Assembly (NCBI RefSeq): GCF_024171945.1
Contig: NZ_JAMTCR010000002.1
Coordinates: 124,001 to 188,000, forward strand
Source: Actinokineospora globicatena
GTDB taxonomy: Bacteria > Actinomycetota > Actinomycetes > Mycobacteriales > Pseudonocardiaceae
Reading direction: 5' to 3'
Length of the DNA stretch: 64,000 nucleotides
Shown here in pieces: positions 34,023-42,983 of this stretch. The position numbers and the translations under genes are program-made. Positions within the stretch are counted from its first letter, which is position 1, and the number at the start of each line of letters is the position of its first letter. Below the pieces are notes generated by a model. It ran no database searches. It was not told the origin of the DNA and saw only the letters and a program-made list of their open reading frames with translations.

Positions 34023-35099
34023 CTAGAGGCGCGCGACGGCGCTGGCAATGCGCTCGTCGGTGGCGGTGAGCGCGATGCGGACGTGCTGGGCGCCTGCGGG
34101 GCCGTAGAAGGTCCCGGGGGCGACCAGGATGCCGCGGGCGGCCAGCCACTCCGTCGTGGCCCAGGCCGGTTCGTCGCGGGTGGCCCAGAGGTAGAGGCCC
34201 GCTTCGGAGTGGTCGATGCGGAAGCCCGCTGCCTCGAGCGCCGGGCGGAGCTGGGCCCGGCGGGCGGCGAAGCGGGACTTCTGGGCGGCGATGTGGGCGT
34301 CGTCGACCAGGGCCTCGGTCATGGCCGCCTGGACCGGCCGGGGGACGATGAGGCCCGCGTGTTTGCGGACCTCGAGCAGCCCTCGGACCAAGGCGGGGTC
34401 ACCGGTGACGAAGCCCGCTCGGTAACCGGCGAGGCTGGAGGTCTTCGACAGGGAGTGCACGGCCAAGAGCCCGGTCGGGTCTCCGTCGTTGACCGACGGG
34501 TGCAGGATCGAGACCGGTTCCGTTTCCCAGCCCAGGGCCAGGTAGCACTCGTCCGACGCCACGATGGTCCCGCGTTCGCGCGCCCACGCGATGACCTTGC
34601 GGAGGTGTTCGACCGGGAGGACGCGGCCGGTGGGGTTGGACGGCGAGTTGAGCCAGATGAGGCCGGGGGCGGCGGGGCCGAGCGCCGTCAGGCCGTCAGT
34701 CCGGACGTAGGAGGCGCCCGCGAGGCGCGCACCAACCTCGTACGTCGGGTAGGCCACCTCCGGGATCACGACCGACTTCACACCCAACAGGGTGGGGAGC
34801 CAGGCGACGAGTTCCTTCGAGCCGATGGTGGGCAGGACCGCGTCCGGGTCCAGCCCACCGACTCCGTGGCGGCGCTCCAGGGCGTCGACAGCGGCCGTGC
34901 GCAGTTCGGGCAGCCCGTGCGTGGTCGGGTAGCCCGGGAGTTCGGCCGCCGTGGTGAGGGCGGCCTGGATGAGCGGGGGGACGGGGTCCACCGGGGTGCC
35001 CATCGAGAGGTCGACCACGCCGTCCGGGTGCGTCCTGGCCCGGGCGGCGTGGTCGGCGAGGACGTCCCAGGGGAAGTCCGGCAGTTCGGGGAAGCTCAC
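34023..35099 (-). CDS. dapC: Succinyldiaminopimelate transaminase
   Basis: A 358-residue fold-type I PLP aminotransferase. It starts [20 protein letters not shown] and has [37 protein letters not shown], the PLP lysine in [17 protein letters not shown], and a C-terminal arginine region. It converts N-succinyl-2-amino-6-ketopimelate to N-succinyl-LL-DAP. The GTG start overlaps the ferredoxin stop (GTGA), so the two genes are coupled as in mycobacteria (fdxC-dapC, Rv1177-Rv1178). Pathway partners dapD and dapE lie at 27.5-29.6 kb. Confidence 0.93.
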   Translation of the reverse strand: MSFPELPDFPWDVLADHAARARTHPDGVVDLSMGTPVDPVPPLIQAALTTAAELPGYPTTHGLPELRTAAVDALERRHGVGGLDPDAVLPTIGSKELVAWLPTLLGVKSVVIPEVAYPTYEVGARLAGASYVRTDGLTALGPAAPGLIWLNSPSNPTGRVLPVEHLRKVIAWARERGTIVASDECYLALGWETEPVSILHPSVNDGDPTGLLAVHSLSKTSSLAGYRAGFVTGDPALVRGLLEVRKHAGLIVPRPVQAAMTEALVDDAHIAAQKSRFAARRAQLRPALEAAGFRIDHSEAGLYLWATRDEPAWATTEWLAARGILVAPGTFYGPAGAQHVRIALTATDERIASAVARL

Positions 35100-35416
35100 T
35101 CGCCCCGGGGCTCCAGGGCCTTGACCCAGTCGGGGTCAGCGCTGACCTTGCCCGCCTTCGACGCGCCACCGGGCGAACCCAGGTCGTTGAAGAAGTCGAC
35201 GTTGGCCTTCGTGTAAGCGGACCACTGGTCGGGGACGTCGTCCTCGTAGTAGATGGCCTCCACGGGGCACACCGGTTCGCAGGCGCCGCAGTCCACGCAC
35301 TCGTCGGGGTGGATGTAGAGCATCCGGTCGCCCTCGTAGATGCAGTCGACCGGGCATTCCTCGATGCATGCCTTGTCGAGGAGGTCGACGCAGGGCTCGG
35401 CGATCACGTAGGTCAC
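35096..35416 (-). CDS. fdxC: 7Fe ferredoxin
   Basis: A 106-residue ferredoxin. It starts [20 protein letters not shown], with CPVDCIYEG and the second cluster motif [20 protein letters not shown]. The spacing fits one [3Fe-4S] and one [4Fe-4S] cluster. It serves as a general electron carrier in the cytosol, for example to P450s. The GTG at 35416 has GGAG six bases upstream; the frame further upstream is not conserved. It is translationally coupled to dapC. Confidence 0.93.
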   Translation of the reverse strand: MTYVIAEPCVDLLDKACIEECPVDCIYEGDRMLYIHPDECVDCGACEPVCPVEAIYYEDDVPDQWSAYTKANVDFFNDLGSPGGASKAGKVSADPDWVKALEPRGE

Positions 35417-35552
35417 TGCGCTCTCCTGCTCCTTCATGGTGTTGCGCGCGCACTCGGGAAGGATGCGCGACATTCGACAGTATCTACCGGCCGCCGAGTG
35501 AGCACGCACCCGGTGCTGTCTAGCTCACACACGTGTACGGGCTGATAGGGGC

Positions 35553-35558
35553 CAGACT
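35553..35558 (+). promoter_or_regulatory. Possible leaderless -10 of the GNAT gene
   Basis: CAGACT is spaced six bases from the GTG at 35565. It lacks the initial T of TANNNT, so the match is imperfect. Confidence 0.35.
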
Positions 35559-35564
35559 CGCGGG

Positions 35565-36284
35565 GTGAGCAGGGTACCGACACTAGAGGCAGTTTGTGCC
35601 GACGCGTGGCCACCGCAGGTAAGCCGCCGTCTTGGGGAATGGCGCCTCAGGGCAGCGGGCGGCTACACCGGTAGGGCTAACAGCGCGCTCGTCATCGGCG
35701 ATCCCGGGATGCCCACCGAGCGAGCCCTCAAACACGTCGTCACCTTCGCGGATGAGCACGGGATCCGCCCATATGCGCAGGTCGTCGTGGGGTCGCACTG
35801 GGAACGCGAGCTGTCCGACCACGGCTGGTCGATCAACACCGCCCACCCGAAGGGCGCCGAATCGGCCGTTCTGCACAGTCCCCTCGGGACAGGCAGCGCG
35901 ACCGCTGTGGTGGACACCGAGCCGCCGGAGGGCTGGTTGGAGCTAGCCGTGGGCGGCAGAGTCACCGACGCGCAACGGCACGTGCTGACTAGCGGACCGA
36001 ACGTCGGTTTCGCGTCAGTGAACCGCGACGACCGCATTGTGGGAATAGCCCGGGGCTGCCTTATCGACGACTGGCTACATATCGCAGTCGTGGAAGTCCT
36101 CCCCGACTACCGACGGCAAGGGATCGCCACCGCCCTCCTCGGAGGTCTGGACCTCTGGGCCACCGGCGCCACCACCCGCCTCCTCCAAGTGGCCACCGAC
36201 AACCACCCGGCCTGGGACCTCTACCGCCACCACGGCTACCGCGAGTCCCACCGCTACCGGTACTGGCTGCCCCCGCAGCCCTAA
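35565..36284 (+). CDS. GNAT acetyltransferase with N-terminal extension
   Basis: A 239-residue protein. The C-terminal 100 residues are a GNAT domain: HIAVVEVLPDYRRQGIATALLGGL (motif A, R-R-Q-G-I-A CoA loop) and NHPAWDLYRHHGYRESHRYRYW (motif B). The N-terminal half (EAVCADAWPPQVSRRLGEWRLRAAGGYTGRANS) is the family seen in actinobacteria beside fdxC and may be a degenerate second GNAT fold. Substrate unknown. It is divergent from fdxC, starting at a GTG without a ribosome site. Confidence 0.85.
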   Translation: MSRVPTLEAVCADAWPPQVSRRLGEWRLRAAGGYTGRANSALVIGDPGMPTERALKHVVTFADEHGIRPYAQVVVGSHWERELSDHGWSINTAHPKGAESAVLHSPLGTGSATAVVDTEPPEGWLELAVGGRVTDAQRHVLTSGPNVGFASVNRDDRIVGIARGCLIDDWLHIAVVEVLPDYRRQGIATALLGGLDLWATGATTRLLQVATDNHPAWDLYRHHGYRESHRYRYWLPPQP

Positions 36285-36466
36285 CCGCCCGATCCCAGCC
36301 TGCTCCAGCTCCATCCCGGGCCTCTCATCCGACCTCGGGCCACGCCACCGGACGCGGGCACTCCCTGATGACCGTGAGACCGGTGCCCCCGAAGTCCGCG
36401 TGTGGGCCAGCGCGGGGGTGTCTCGATGGGAGGTGTGGCAACAAGATGCCACCGACGGGAGCGGGG

Positions 36467-37276
36467 CTAGAGAGGGCCGCCGGTGGGCGGGAAGGCGTGG
36501 AGCCACTTGCTGCCCTTTTTGGCCGCGCGTTTGAGGGCGCTGCGTTCGCCAAGGTAGTCGCCTGCCATGCCGACGACAGGGAGCATGCCCATGGCTTTGT
36601 GGTAGAAGCGACCTTGGGGGCGTTTGTCCAGTTCGTCGCCCAGGGCGAGGAGGGTGCGGCCGAGGCGCCAGAGGGACTTGGCGGCGGCCTTGGGGGTGAT
36701 CTTGCCGTGGGCGCGTTGGGACTCGTCGAGGTCGGCGGTCATCTCGGCGGTGGCGGCGTCTTCCTCCTCGTCGGTGAGCAGGTCGCCCTCGCCGCTGGCC
36801 AGGAGGGGGTCGATGTCGCGGTCGAACAGGACGTGGGCGATGAGGCGGACCCGGGTGCCGGAGTCCTCGGCGCCGTGTTCCACCGCGATGGCGGAGAGCA
36901 CCAGGCCCTGGCCCGCGGTGGCGAGGGTGTCCTGGATCGGGAGGCGGTCGGCGAGCGCGCCGCCGATGCCGGGGATGGCGGCCATCAGCACCGTGACGCG
37001 GCCGACGCGGTTGACCCACCAGTCCTCGCGTTCGGCGACCGTCATCGTGTGCCAGGCGGCGGTGCCGGGGACCCGGACGCTCTCCAGGCCCTTCACCACG
37101 CTGGGGTCCACCTTGGCCATCTCGATCGCGGCCTCGTGCTCCTCGCGGGCACCCATGACCCGGCGGACCAGGCCGAGCGGGTCGGCGTCGCGCAGCGCGC
37201 CCAGCACCGGGGTGGTGGCGCGGACGAACGGGCGCAGCACGGACACCACATGCTTGTCGGTGATCAACTCGCTCAT
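36467..37276 (-). CDS. Conserved hypothetical protein
   Basis: A 269-residue protein without a recognised domain. It starts MSELITDKHVVSVLRPFVRA. The middle has a glycine-rich hydrophobic stretch (VTVLMAAIPGIGGALADRL) and another near PIQDTLATAGQGLVLSAIAV, suggesting membrane association. The C-terminus is lysine-rich with MGMLPVVGMAGDYLGERSAL. AGGAGG precedes the ATG at 37276. It is the third gene of a leftward unit after mshB and a small membrane protein, spaced by 24 bases. Function unknown. Confidence 0.75.
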   Translation of the reverse strand: MSELITDKHVVSVLRPFVRATTPVLGALRDADPLGLVRRVMGAREEHEAAIEMAKVDPSVVKGLESVRVPGTAAWHTMTVAEREDWWVNRVGRVTVLMAAIPGIGGALADRLPIQDTLATAGQGLVLSAIAVEHGAEDSGTRVRLIAHVLFDRDIDPLLASGEGDLLTDEEEDAATAEMTADLDESQRAHGKITPKAAAKSLWRLGRTLLALGDELDKRPQGRFYHKAMGMLPVVGMAGDYLGERSALKRAAKKGSKWLHAFPPTGGPL

Positions 37277-37300
37277 CGGCACCTCCTGACCCGCGCGCCG

Positions 37301-37699
37301 TCAGTCACGGGCGGCGGCCTTGGTCGCGGCGGCGAGGATGTCACCGATCTTGACGGTGGCCGGGAACACGGCGGCGGCCAGCAGCAGCAGCGTGCGCCAG
37401 TTCGTCATGATGATCATGTCACCGCCGGGGGCGACGACCACGAAGGCGAACAGGGTCGCGAGCCAGATGTAGAGGGGTCCGCCCGCGACGGAGGCCTTGG
37501 CCTTGATCCGGCCCGCGCGCACCACCAGCCACGGCATGGTGAACCCGGCCAGCACGGCGGTGATCGGGAACGGCAGCGCCCACAGGTCCGGCAGCACCCG
37601 GCCGTCGAAGCGCAGCGGCAGGAAGAACAGTTCGAACACGGCGAGCACGACGCTCGCGGCCAACAGCCCGCCGTACCGGACGCGTTCGCCGGTGGTCAC
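37301..37699 (-). CDS. Small integral membrane protein
   Basis: A 132-residue protein with four predicted transmembrane helices: LLAASVVLAVFELFFLPLRF, FPITAVLAGFTMPWLVV, YIWLATLFAFVVVAP and TLLLLAAAVFPATV. Its GTG start overlaps the mshB stop (GTGA). A membrane protein of similar size follows mshB in M. tuberculosis (Rv1171), so the pairing is conserved. A link to mycothiol is not established. Confidence 0.82.
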   Translation of the reverse strand: MTTGERVRYGGLLAASVVLAVFELFFLPLRFDGRVLPDLWALPFPITAVLAGFTMPWLVVRAGRIKAKASVAGGPLYIWLATLFAFVVVAPGGDMIIMTNWRTLLLLAAAVFPATVKIGDILAAATKAAARD

Positions 37700-38568
37700 C
37701 GGTCGGCGCCGACGTGCTCGACCGGGGCGAGCCCGCCGAACACGTCCGACTCGATGGTGTCGGCGGTCCCCCGCGCCAGCGCGTAGTACTCGTGCTCGAC
37801 CACCGGCTGCGCGATCCCGTTCGACAGCGCGTAGGCGTCAGTGCCGTCCTGGCCCTGCCACACGCTGACCTGCGTCGCGTGCGCCCGCAGCGCGCGGAGC
37901 TTGGCGGGCAGGTGGTCCCCGATGAACACCGAGGTGGTGATCTCGTCGTCGTCCACGACCGGCAGCTCACCAGCGGCAGGTAAACGCCACGGGAGCCCGT
38001 CGACCCCGGCGAGCGAGGCGATCCCGTCCTCCACGGCCCGCTTGGACACCACCGTGTAGTACAGCCGCGCCACCTCGGGGACACCCGCCACAGCGGCGAC
38101 GGTGATCTCGTGGGCACGGATGTGGTCCGGGTGACCGTACCCGCCATCGGGCCCGTAGGTGACAACGACCTGCGGCCGGACGTCTTGCAGGATCGCGGTA
38201 AGAGCCTCGGTCTGCTCGGCGAGGTCTCCACCGGCGAAAGCGCGAGGGTGGCCGTTAGCGCCAACACCCGCCATGCCCGAGTCGCGCCAGCGGCCCATGC
38301 CGCCGAGGTAGCGGTGGTCGGAGACGCCGAGGGCAGCGCACGCGGCGCGCAGCTCGCCGACCCGGTACCCGCCGAGCTGGTCGGCGGCCTCCGGGCCGAG
38401 CTGGGCCAACGAGGCGGGGATGACCTCGCCCTCCTCGCCGAGCGTGCAGGTGACCAGGGTGACCTGGACGCCCGCGGCCGCGTACCTGGCGATGGTCCCG
38501 CCGGTCCACAGGCTCTCGTCGTCCGGGTGGGCGTGGACGAGCAGAAGTCGAGGTGGCGCTGTCAGCAT
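37696..38568 (-). CDS. mshB: N-acetyl-glucosaminyl-inositol deacetylase of mycothiol synthesis
   Basis: A 290-residue LmbE-type zinc deacetylase. It starts RLLLVHAHPDDESLWTGGTI (zinc residues His14, Asp17 and catalytic Asp), has GRWRDSGM, VVVTYGPDGGYGHPDHIRAHE (third zinc His) and the C-terminal DVFGGLAPVEHV. It removes acetate from GlcNAc-Ins to give GlcN-Ins for mycothiol. The ATG at 38568 lies seven bases after TAGGCT, so it is leaderless; the longer upstream frame is not real. The presence of mshB confirms a mycothiol-using actinobacterium. Confidence 0.95.
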   Translation of the reverse strand: MLTAPPRLLLVHAHPDDESLWTGGTIARYAAAGVQVTLVTCTLGEEGEVIPASLAQLGPEAADQLGGYRVGELRAACAALGVSDHRYLGGMGRWRDSGMAGVGANGHPRAFAGGDLAEQTEALTAILQDVRPQVVVTYGPDGGYGHPDHIRAHEITVAAVAGVPEVARLYYTVVSKRAVEDGIASLAGVDGLPWRLPAAGELPVVDDDEITTSVFIGDHLPAKLRALRAHATQVSVWQGQDGTDAYALSNGIAQPVVEHEYYALARGTADTIESDVFGGLAPVEHVGADR

Positions 38569-38575
38569 CGGGTTC

Positions 38576-38581
38576 AGCCTA
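38576..38581 (-). promoter_or_regulatory. Leaderless promoter -10 of mshB
   Basis: TAGGCT on the minus strand, seven bases before the mshB ATG, which has no ribosome site. Confidence 0.55.
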
Positions 38582-38674
38582 AGGGCGTGTAGGGCGGTGC
38601 CGGTGCGTCGGACTGGCCGAGCACCGGCACCGGACAACCGGCGCGGGGCCAATGGCCCCGGCGGCAGCACCCTA

Positions 38675-39712
38675 CTACGGCAGCACGCTGCGTTCCTCAG
38701 CGAAGTGGCACGCCGAGAAAGTCGCACCGTGGCGCACCAGCGGCGGCTCCTGCACCGCGCACACGTCCTGCGCCTTCCAGCACCGGGTCCGGAACCGGCA
38801 CCCCGACGGCGGTGACACCGGGCTGGGCACGTCGCCGGTCAGCACGATCCGCTGCCGCTGGCGCTCCTGGCGCGGGTCCGGCACCGGGACCGCGGACAGC
38901 AGTGCCTGGGTGTACGGGTGCGAGGGCCGGGCGTAGATCGACTCCCGCTCCCCGATCTCCACGATCTTGCCCAGGTACATCACCGCGACCCGGTGCGAGA
39001 TGTGCCGCACCACCGACAGGTCGTGCGCGACGAACAGGTACGCCAGCCCGAGCCGCTGCTGCAGCTCCTCGAGCAGGTTCACCACGCCCGCCTGCACCGA
39101 CACGTCCAGCGCCGACACCGGCTCGTCGAGCACGATCAGCTTCGGGTCCAGCGCCAGGGCGCGGGCGATGCCGATGCGCTGCCGCTGCCCGCCGGAGAAC
39201 TCGTGCGGGTACCGGTTGCGGTGCTCGGGGTTGAGCCCGACCAGTTCCAGCAGCTCGTCGACCCGCCGCTGGATGGTCTTGGCCGAGCCGACCCCGTGGA
39301 TGCGCAGCGGCTCGGCCACCACGTCGTTGACCTGCCAGCGCGGGTCGAGCGAGGCGTACGGGTCCTGGAACACGATCTGCAGGTCGCGGCGCAGCGGCCG
39401 CATCTGCGCCTGCGTGAGCGTGGTCAGCTCGCGGCCCTCGAACTGCACCGACCCCGACGTCGGCTTGTGCAGCTGCAGGATGGCCCGACCGGTGGTCGAC
39501 TTGCCGCAGCCGGACTCGCCGACCAGGCCGAGCGTCTCGCCCCGGTGCAGGTCGAAGCTGACCTCGGAGACGGCCTGCACCTGCCCGACGACGCGCGGGA
39601 TGATCCCGCCGCCGCGCACCGGGAACGACTTGACCAGCTTGTCCACCCGCAGCAACGGCGGGTTCGCCTCCGGTGCGGCGTGCCTGCCCGGGGCGGCCTG
39701 GGTGTTCGTCAT
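38675..39712 (-). CDS. oppF: Oligopeptide ABC transporter ATP-binding protein (OppF/DppF type)
   Basis: A 345-residue ABC ATPase. Walker [10 protein letters not shown], the Q-loop [11 protein letters not shown], signature FSGGQRQR, Walker [13 protein letters not shown] and the H-loop VAHDLS are all intact. The C-terminal oligopeptide-transporter extension has [14 protein letters not shown], a Cys cluster typical of the family. It works with OppD on the cytosolic face of OppBC. The ATG overlaps the oppD stop (ATGA). It is the last gene of the five-gene leftward operon oppA-B-C-D-F. Confidence 0.94.
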   Translation of the reverse strand: MTNTQAAPGRHAAPEANPPLLRVDKLVKSFPVRGGGIIPRVVGQVQAVSEVSFDLHRGETLGLVGESGCGKSTTGRAILQLHKPTSGSVQFEGRELTTLTQAQMRPLRRDLQIVFQDPYASLDPRWQVNDVVAEPLRIHGVGSAKTIQRRVDELLELVGLNPEHRNRYPHEFSGGQRQRIGIARALALDPKLIVLDEPVSALDVSVQAGVVNLLEELQQRLGLAYLFVAHDLSVVRHISHRVAVMYLGKIVEIGERESIYARPSHPYTQALLSAVPVPDPRQERQRQRIVLTGDVPSPVSPPSGCRFRTRCWKAQDVCAVQEPPLVRHGATFSACHFAEERSVLP

Positions 39713-40872
39713 GGGTTTCGCCCTTCGTACGGCAGCCGCAGTTCGACCGTGTGCGCCTCCTCGGCCACCGGGATGCCGGGATCGGCCTCGATCAGCGCGG
39801 CCGGGTTCTCGATCACCCCGATCTCCTCGTGTTCGAACAGCGCGCGCGGGCGGGGCAGCGAGGCGAGGTGCTGCCAGCGGTGGCAGCGGGTGGTGTGGTC
39901 GCCGCGTTCGGTGCCCAGCAGCGGCGGTTCCTCGGTGCGGCAGGCGTCGACGGCCAGCGGGCAGCGCGGCGAGAACGCGCAGCCGCGCGGCAGGTTGATC
40001 AGCGACGGCGGCGCCCCGGTGATCGGCGTGAGCCGCTGGCCGAGCCGGGCCGGGTTGGGCAGCGAGCCGAGCAGGCCGACGGTGTAGGGCATCCGCGGCC
40101 GGTCGAAGACCTCCTCGACCGGGCCGGACTCCACGACCGTGCCCCCGTACATGACCTGGACCCGGTCCACCATGCCCGCCACAACGCCGAGGTCGTGGGT
40201 GATCATGATGATCCCCGCGTTCACCTCGTCGCGCAGCCGCAGCAGGGTCTCCAGGATCTGCGCCTGCACGGTGACGTCGAGCGCGGTGGTCGGCTCGTCG
40301 GCGATGATCACGTCCGGGTCGTTGATGATCGCCATGGCGATCACCACGCGCTGGCGCATGCCGCCGGAGAACTCGTGCGGGTACTGCGCGGCGCGCCGGT
40401 CCGGCTGCGGGATGCCGACCAGTTCCAGTGCCTCGATGGCCTTGGCCCACGCGGCTTTCTTCGACACCGAGTGGTGCGCCCGGTACGCCTCGGCCAACTG
40501 CCAGCCGATGGTGTAGACCGGGTTGAGCGAGGTCATCGGGTCCTGGAAGATCATCGCGACGCCGTTGTTGCGCACGCTCTGCATGTCCTTGTAGGACAGT
40601 CCGACCAGTTCGCGGTCCCGGTACCGGATCGAACCGGTGACCTTGGCGGTACTGGGCAACAAGCCCATCACGGCCATAGAGGACACCGACTTGCCCGAAC
40701 CGGACTCGCCGACGATGCCAAGAACCTCACGCGGGCGTAGCTGGTAAGAGACATCCCGCACCGCGCGGACATTTCCGTCGTCGGTGGGGAAGGTGACCGA
40801 CAGGTTCTCCACCGAGAGCACGGTGTCGGTCCTGGCGGCGTCGTGGTGGTTGCCGTGCAGCAGTCCGGTCAT
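39709..40872 (-). CDS. oppD: Oligopeptide ABC transporter ATP-binding protein (OppD/DppD type)
   Basis: A 387-residue ABC ATPase with Walker [13 protein letters not shown]-loop [10 protein letters not shown], signature FSGGMRQR, Walker [13 protein letters not shown] and H-loop ITHDLG. The family C-terminus has [14 protein letters not shown], four cysteines that in some members bind an Fe-S cluster. It is followed by a tail of about 75 residues not found in short relatives. The ATG overlaps the oppC stop by one base. It hydrolyses ATP for peptide uptake with OppF. Confidence 0.94.
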   Translation of the reverse strand: MTGLLHGNHHDAARTDTVLSVENLSVTFPTDDGNVRAVRDVSYQLRPREVLGIVGESGSGKSVSSMAVMGLLPSTAKVTGSIRYRDRELVGLSYKDMQSVRNNGVAMIFQDPMTSLNPVYTIGWQLAEAYRAHHSVSKKAAWAKAIEALELVGIPQPDRRAAQYPHEFSGGMRQRVVIAMAIINDPDVIIADEPTTALDVTVQAQILETLLRLRDEVNAGIIMITHDLGVVAGMVDRVQVMYGGTVVESGPVEEVFDRPRMPYTVGLLGSLPNPARLGQRLTPITGAPPSLINLPRGCAFSPRCPLAVDACRTEEPPLLGTERGDHTTRCHRWQHLASLPRPRALFEHEEIGVIENPAALIEADPGIPVAEEAHTVELRLPYEGRNP

Positions 40873-41819
40873 CAGGCACGCACCTTCGTCTGGCGTGGGT
40901 CGAACGCGTCGCGCAGGCCGTCGCCGATGAAGTTGACCGCGAGCGAGAGCAGCACGATGATCACGAACGGCCCCCAGAACAGCCAGGGCCGGTTGGTGAT
41001 CTGCGAGTAGTTCTCGTTGATGATCAGCCCGAGCGAGGTGTCCGGCGGCTGCACGCCGAGCCCGATGAACGACAGCGCGGCCTCCGAGAGCACCGCGCTG
41101 GCCACCGCGAGCGTGGTGTTCACCGTGATGGTGCCGATCATGTTGGGCACCAGGTGCCGGAAGATGATCCACCGGGTCTTGGCCCCCGCGGCGCGGGCGG
41201 CCTCGACGAACTCGCGCTGCGCCAGCGACAGCGTCTCGCCGCGGGTGATGCGGGCGATGGTCATCCAGCCGAACGCGGCGAGGATGAACGCCACCGTGTA
41301 CCAGGACCCGCTCAGCGCGCGGACCAGGATGGCGGCGACGGCGATCTGCGGGATGATCAGCATCAGGTCGACGAACCGGCTGATGGCGCTGTCGACCACG
41401 CCGCGCAGGTAGCCCGCGAGCGCGCCGAGCAGCACCCCGACCAGGGTGGACCCGATGGCCACGACCAGCGCGATCTGCACCGAGAGCCGGGTGCCGATGA
41501 TCAGCTGGGCGAGCATGTCCTTGCCGGTCTGGATGGTGCCGAGCGGGTGCGCCGCGCTGGGCGGCAGGTAGCCCCGGCTGCTGGTGTCGGACACCGACAC
41601 GGTCCAGAACAGCGGGCCGAGGAAGCCGATCGCGCAGATCAGCAGGAACACGACGAGCGCGACGACGGCGAGGCGGTGCCGGAAGAAGCGGCGCAGGATG
41701 AGGGTGCTCTGCTTGCGCGCCTTGGTGGTGTCGAACTCGCTTGCGGTGGCCACGGCGACGCCGCCCGCTGGTGGCAGGCTGGTCGCGCCGAGCGGGTTGA
41801 GTGCTGGGTCGCTAGGCAA
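40872..41819 (-). CDS. oppC: Oligopeptide ABC transporter permease (OppC type)
   Basis: A 315-residue inner-membrane permease with an N-terminal OppC domain (LILRRFFRHRLAVVALVVF) and five or six helices. The ATPase-contact EAA loop is EFVEAARAAGAKTRWIIFRH, and the end is VNFIGDGLRDAFDPR. I place the start at a TTG (41819) overlapping the oppB stop by 8 bases, because GAGGA lies six bases before it and no ATG/GTG fits; the frame is open further upstream inside oppB. Confidence 0.92.
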   Translation of the reverse strand: MPSDPALNPLGATSLPPAGGVAVATASEFDTTKARKQSTLILRRFFRHRLAVVALVVFLLICAIGFLGPLFWTVSVSDTSSRGYLPPSAAHPLGTIQTGKDMLAQLIIGTRLSVQIALVVAIGSTLVGVLLGALAGYLRGVVDSAISRFVDLMLIIPQIAVAAILVRALSGSWYTVAFILAAFGWMTIARITRGETLSLAQREFVEAARAAGAKTRWIIFRHLVPNMIGTITVNTTLAVASAVLSEAALSFIGLGVQPPDTSLGLIINENYSQITNRPWLFWGPFVIIVLLSLAVNFIGDGLRDAFDPRQTKVRA

Positions 41820-42810
41820 GGCGGATCCTCGGGTCGAGGAAGCCGTACATGATGTCGGCAACCAGGTTGAACACGATGACCAGCGTGGCGGTGACCATCA
41901 ACCAGCCCATCAGCATGTACGGGTCGAAGGTGCGGATGGACTGGACGAGCAGGTTGCCCATGCCCTTCCAGCCGAACACCGTCTCGGTGATGATCGCCCC
42001 GGAGAACAGCGCCGCCGAGTTGATGGAGAACAGCGTGGTGACCGGGATCAGCGCGTTGCGGAACGCGTGCCGGAAGATCACCCGCCGCTGCGAGATGCCC
42101 TTGGCCCGCGCGGTGCGCACGTAGTCGGAGTTCAGCGTCTCGAGCATCGAGGCGCGCTGGAACCGGCTGTACGCGGCGAAGCTGATCAGCGTCAGGCTCA
42201 GCGTCGGCAGCAGGTAGGTCCCGGTGTACTTGAAGACCACCTCGCCGAAGGAGCCCTGGAACCCACCGGCGGCGGGGCTGACGGTGCTCAGCCACCGGTC
42301 CATCCCCAGGCTCTCCAGCAGGTTGTTGAACTTGATGCCGTAGGTCTTGAGGATGACCGCGACGCACACGATGGGCATCGAGAACATCAGGAACGCGCTC
42401 GAGGTGGCCAGGTAGTCGAAGATCGAGTACTGCTTGACCGCGGCGAGCACGCCGACCGACACCCCGAGCACGATGGCCAGCAGCTCGGCGCCGATCACCA
42501 GCCGGGCGGTGATCCACAGCGCCCGCATGACCGAGTCGAAGATGTCCACTTTGGCCTGGCCGAGCGCGATGCTCTTGCCCCAGTCGCCCTGCAGGAAGTC
42601 GAGCAACCACTTCCAGTACCTGACGATGATGGGCTGGTCGAGGCCGAGGCTGGACTCGAGGTCGCGGATCTGCTGGGCGGTGACGCCCGGCTTGGCCTTG
42701 AGCTCGGCGACCGGGTTGCCCGCGGCGGCGACGAGGAAGAAGGCGAGGAGGCTGCCGATGGCCAGGATGGGGACGGAGATCAGCAACCGACGGATGATGT
42801 AGCGAATCAC
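41812..42810 (-). CDS. oppB: Oligopeptide ABC transporter permease (OppB type)
   Basis: A 332-residue permease starting MIRYIIRRLLISVPILAIGS, the usual first helix. It has a periplasmic loop with LGLDQPIIVRYWKWLLDFLQ and the EAA loop SDYVRTARAKGISQRRVIFR, ending in DPRIRLA. With OppC it forms the channel. The GTG start is preceded by GAGGAG at 7 bases. It lies 173 bases after oppA; a stem-loop in that gap probably lowers its expression relative to the binding protein. Confidence 0.93.
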   Translation of the reverse strand: MIRYIIRRLLISVPILAIGSLLAFFLVAAAGNPVAELKAKPGVTAQQIRDLESSLGLDQPIIVRYWKWLLDFLQGDWGKSIALGQAKVDIFDSVMRALWITARLVIGAELLAIVLGVSVGVLAAVKQYSIFDYLATSSAFLMFSMPIVCVAVILKTYGIKFNNLLESLGMDRWLSTVSPAAGGFQGSFGEVVFKYTGTYLLPTLSLTLISFAAYSRFQRASMLETLNSDYVRTARAKGISQRRVIFRHAFRNALIPVTTLFSINSAALFSGAIITETVFGWKGMGNLLVQSIRTFDPYMLMGWLMVTATLVIVFNLVADIMYGFLDPRIRLA

Positions 42811-42905
42811 GGAGAGCTCCTCGGTGGGGTCCCAGGCGGCCGGTGGGCGGCGCTGGTTGTCCCTGCCTGCGCCAGTGTGCGCCCGACCAGGTCAGGTACC
42901 CAAGG

Positions 42906-42938
42906 CCGAGGGGCCGGACTTCTGGTCCGGCCCCTCGG
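42906..42938 (-). terminator. Stem-loop between oppA and oppB
   Basis: CCGAGGGGCCGGA with its complement gives a 13-bp perfect stem and a 7-base loop, 45 bases past the oppA stop. In transporter operons such hairpins stop part of the transcripts and protect the binding-protein mRNA. There is no U-run, so partial termination or stabilisation is the likely role. Confidence 0.6.
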
Positions 42939-42983
42939 ACTTCGTCGAACCGGTGTCGCCGCCCGGGAAGGCGGCAGCGTCGA

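Noticed and set aside
38675-40450. 591-codon version of OppF
   Set aside because: Residues before the ATG at 39712 are an out-of-frame reading of oppD; the ATGA overlap fixes the real start.
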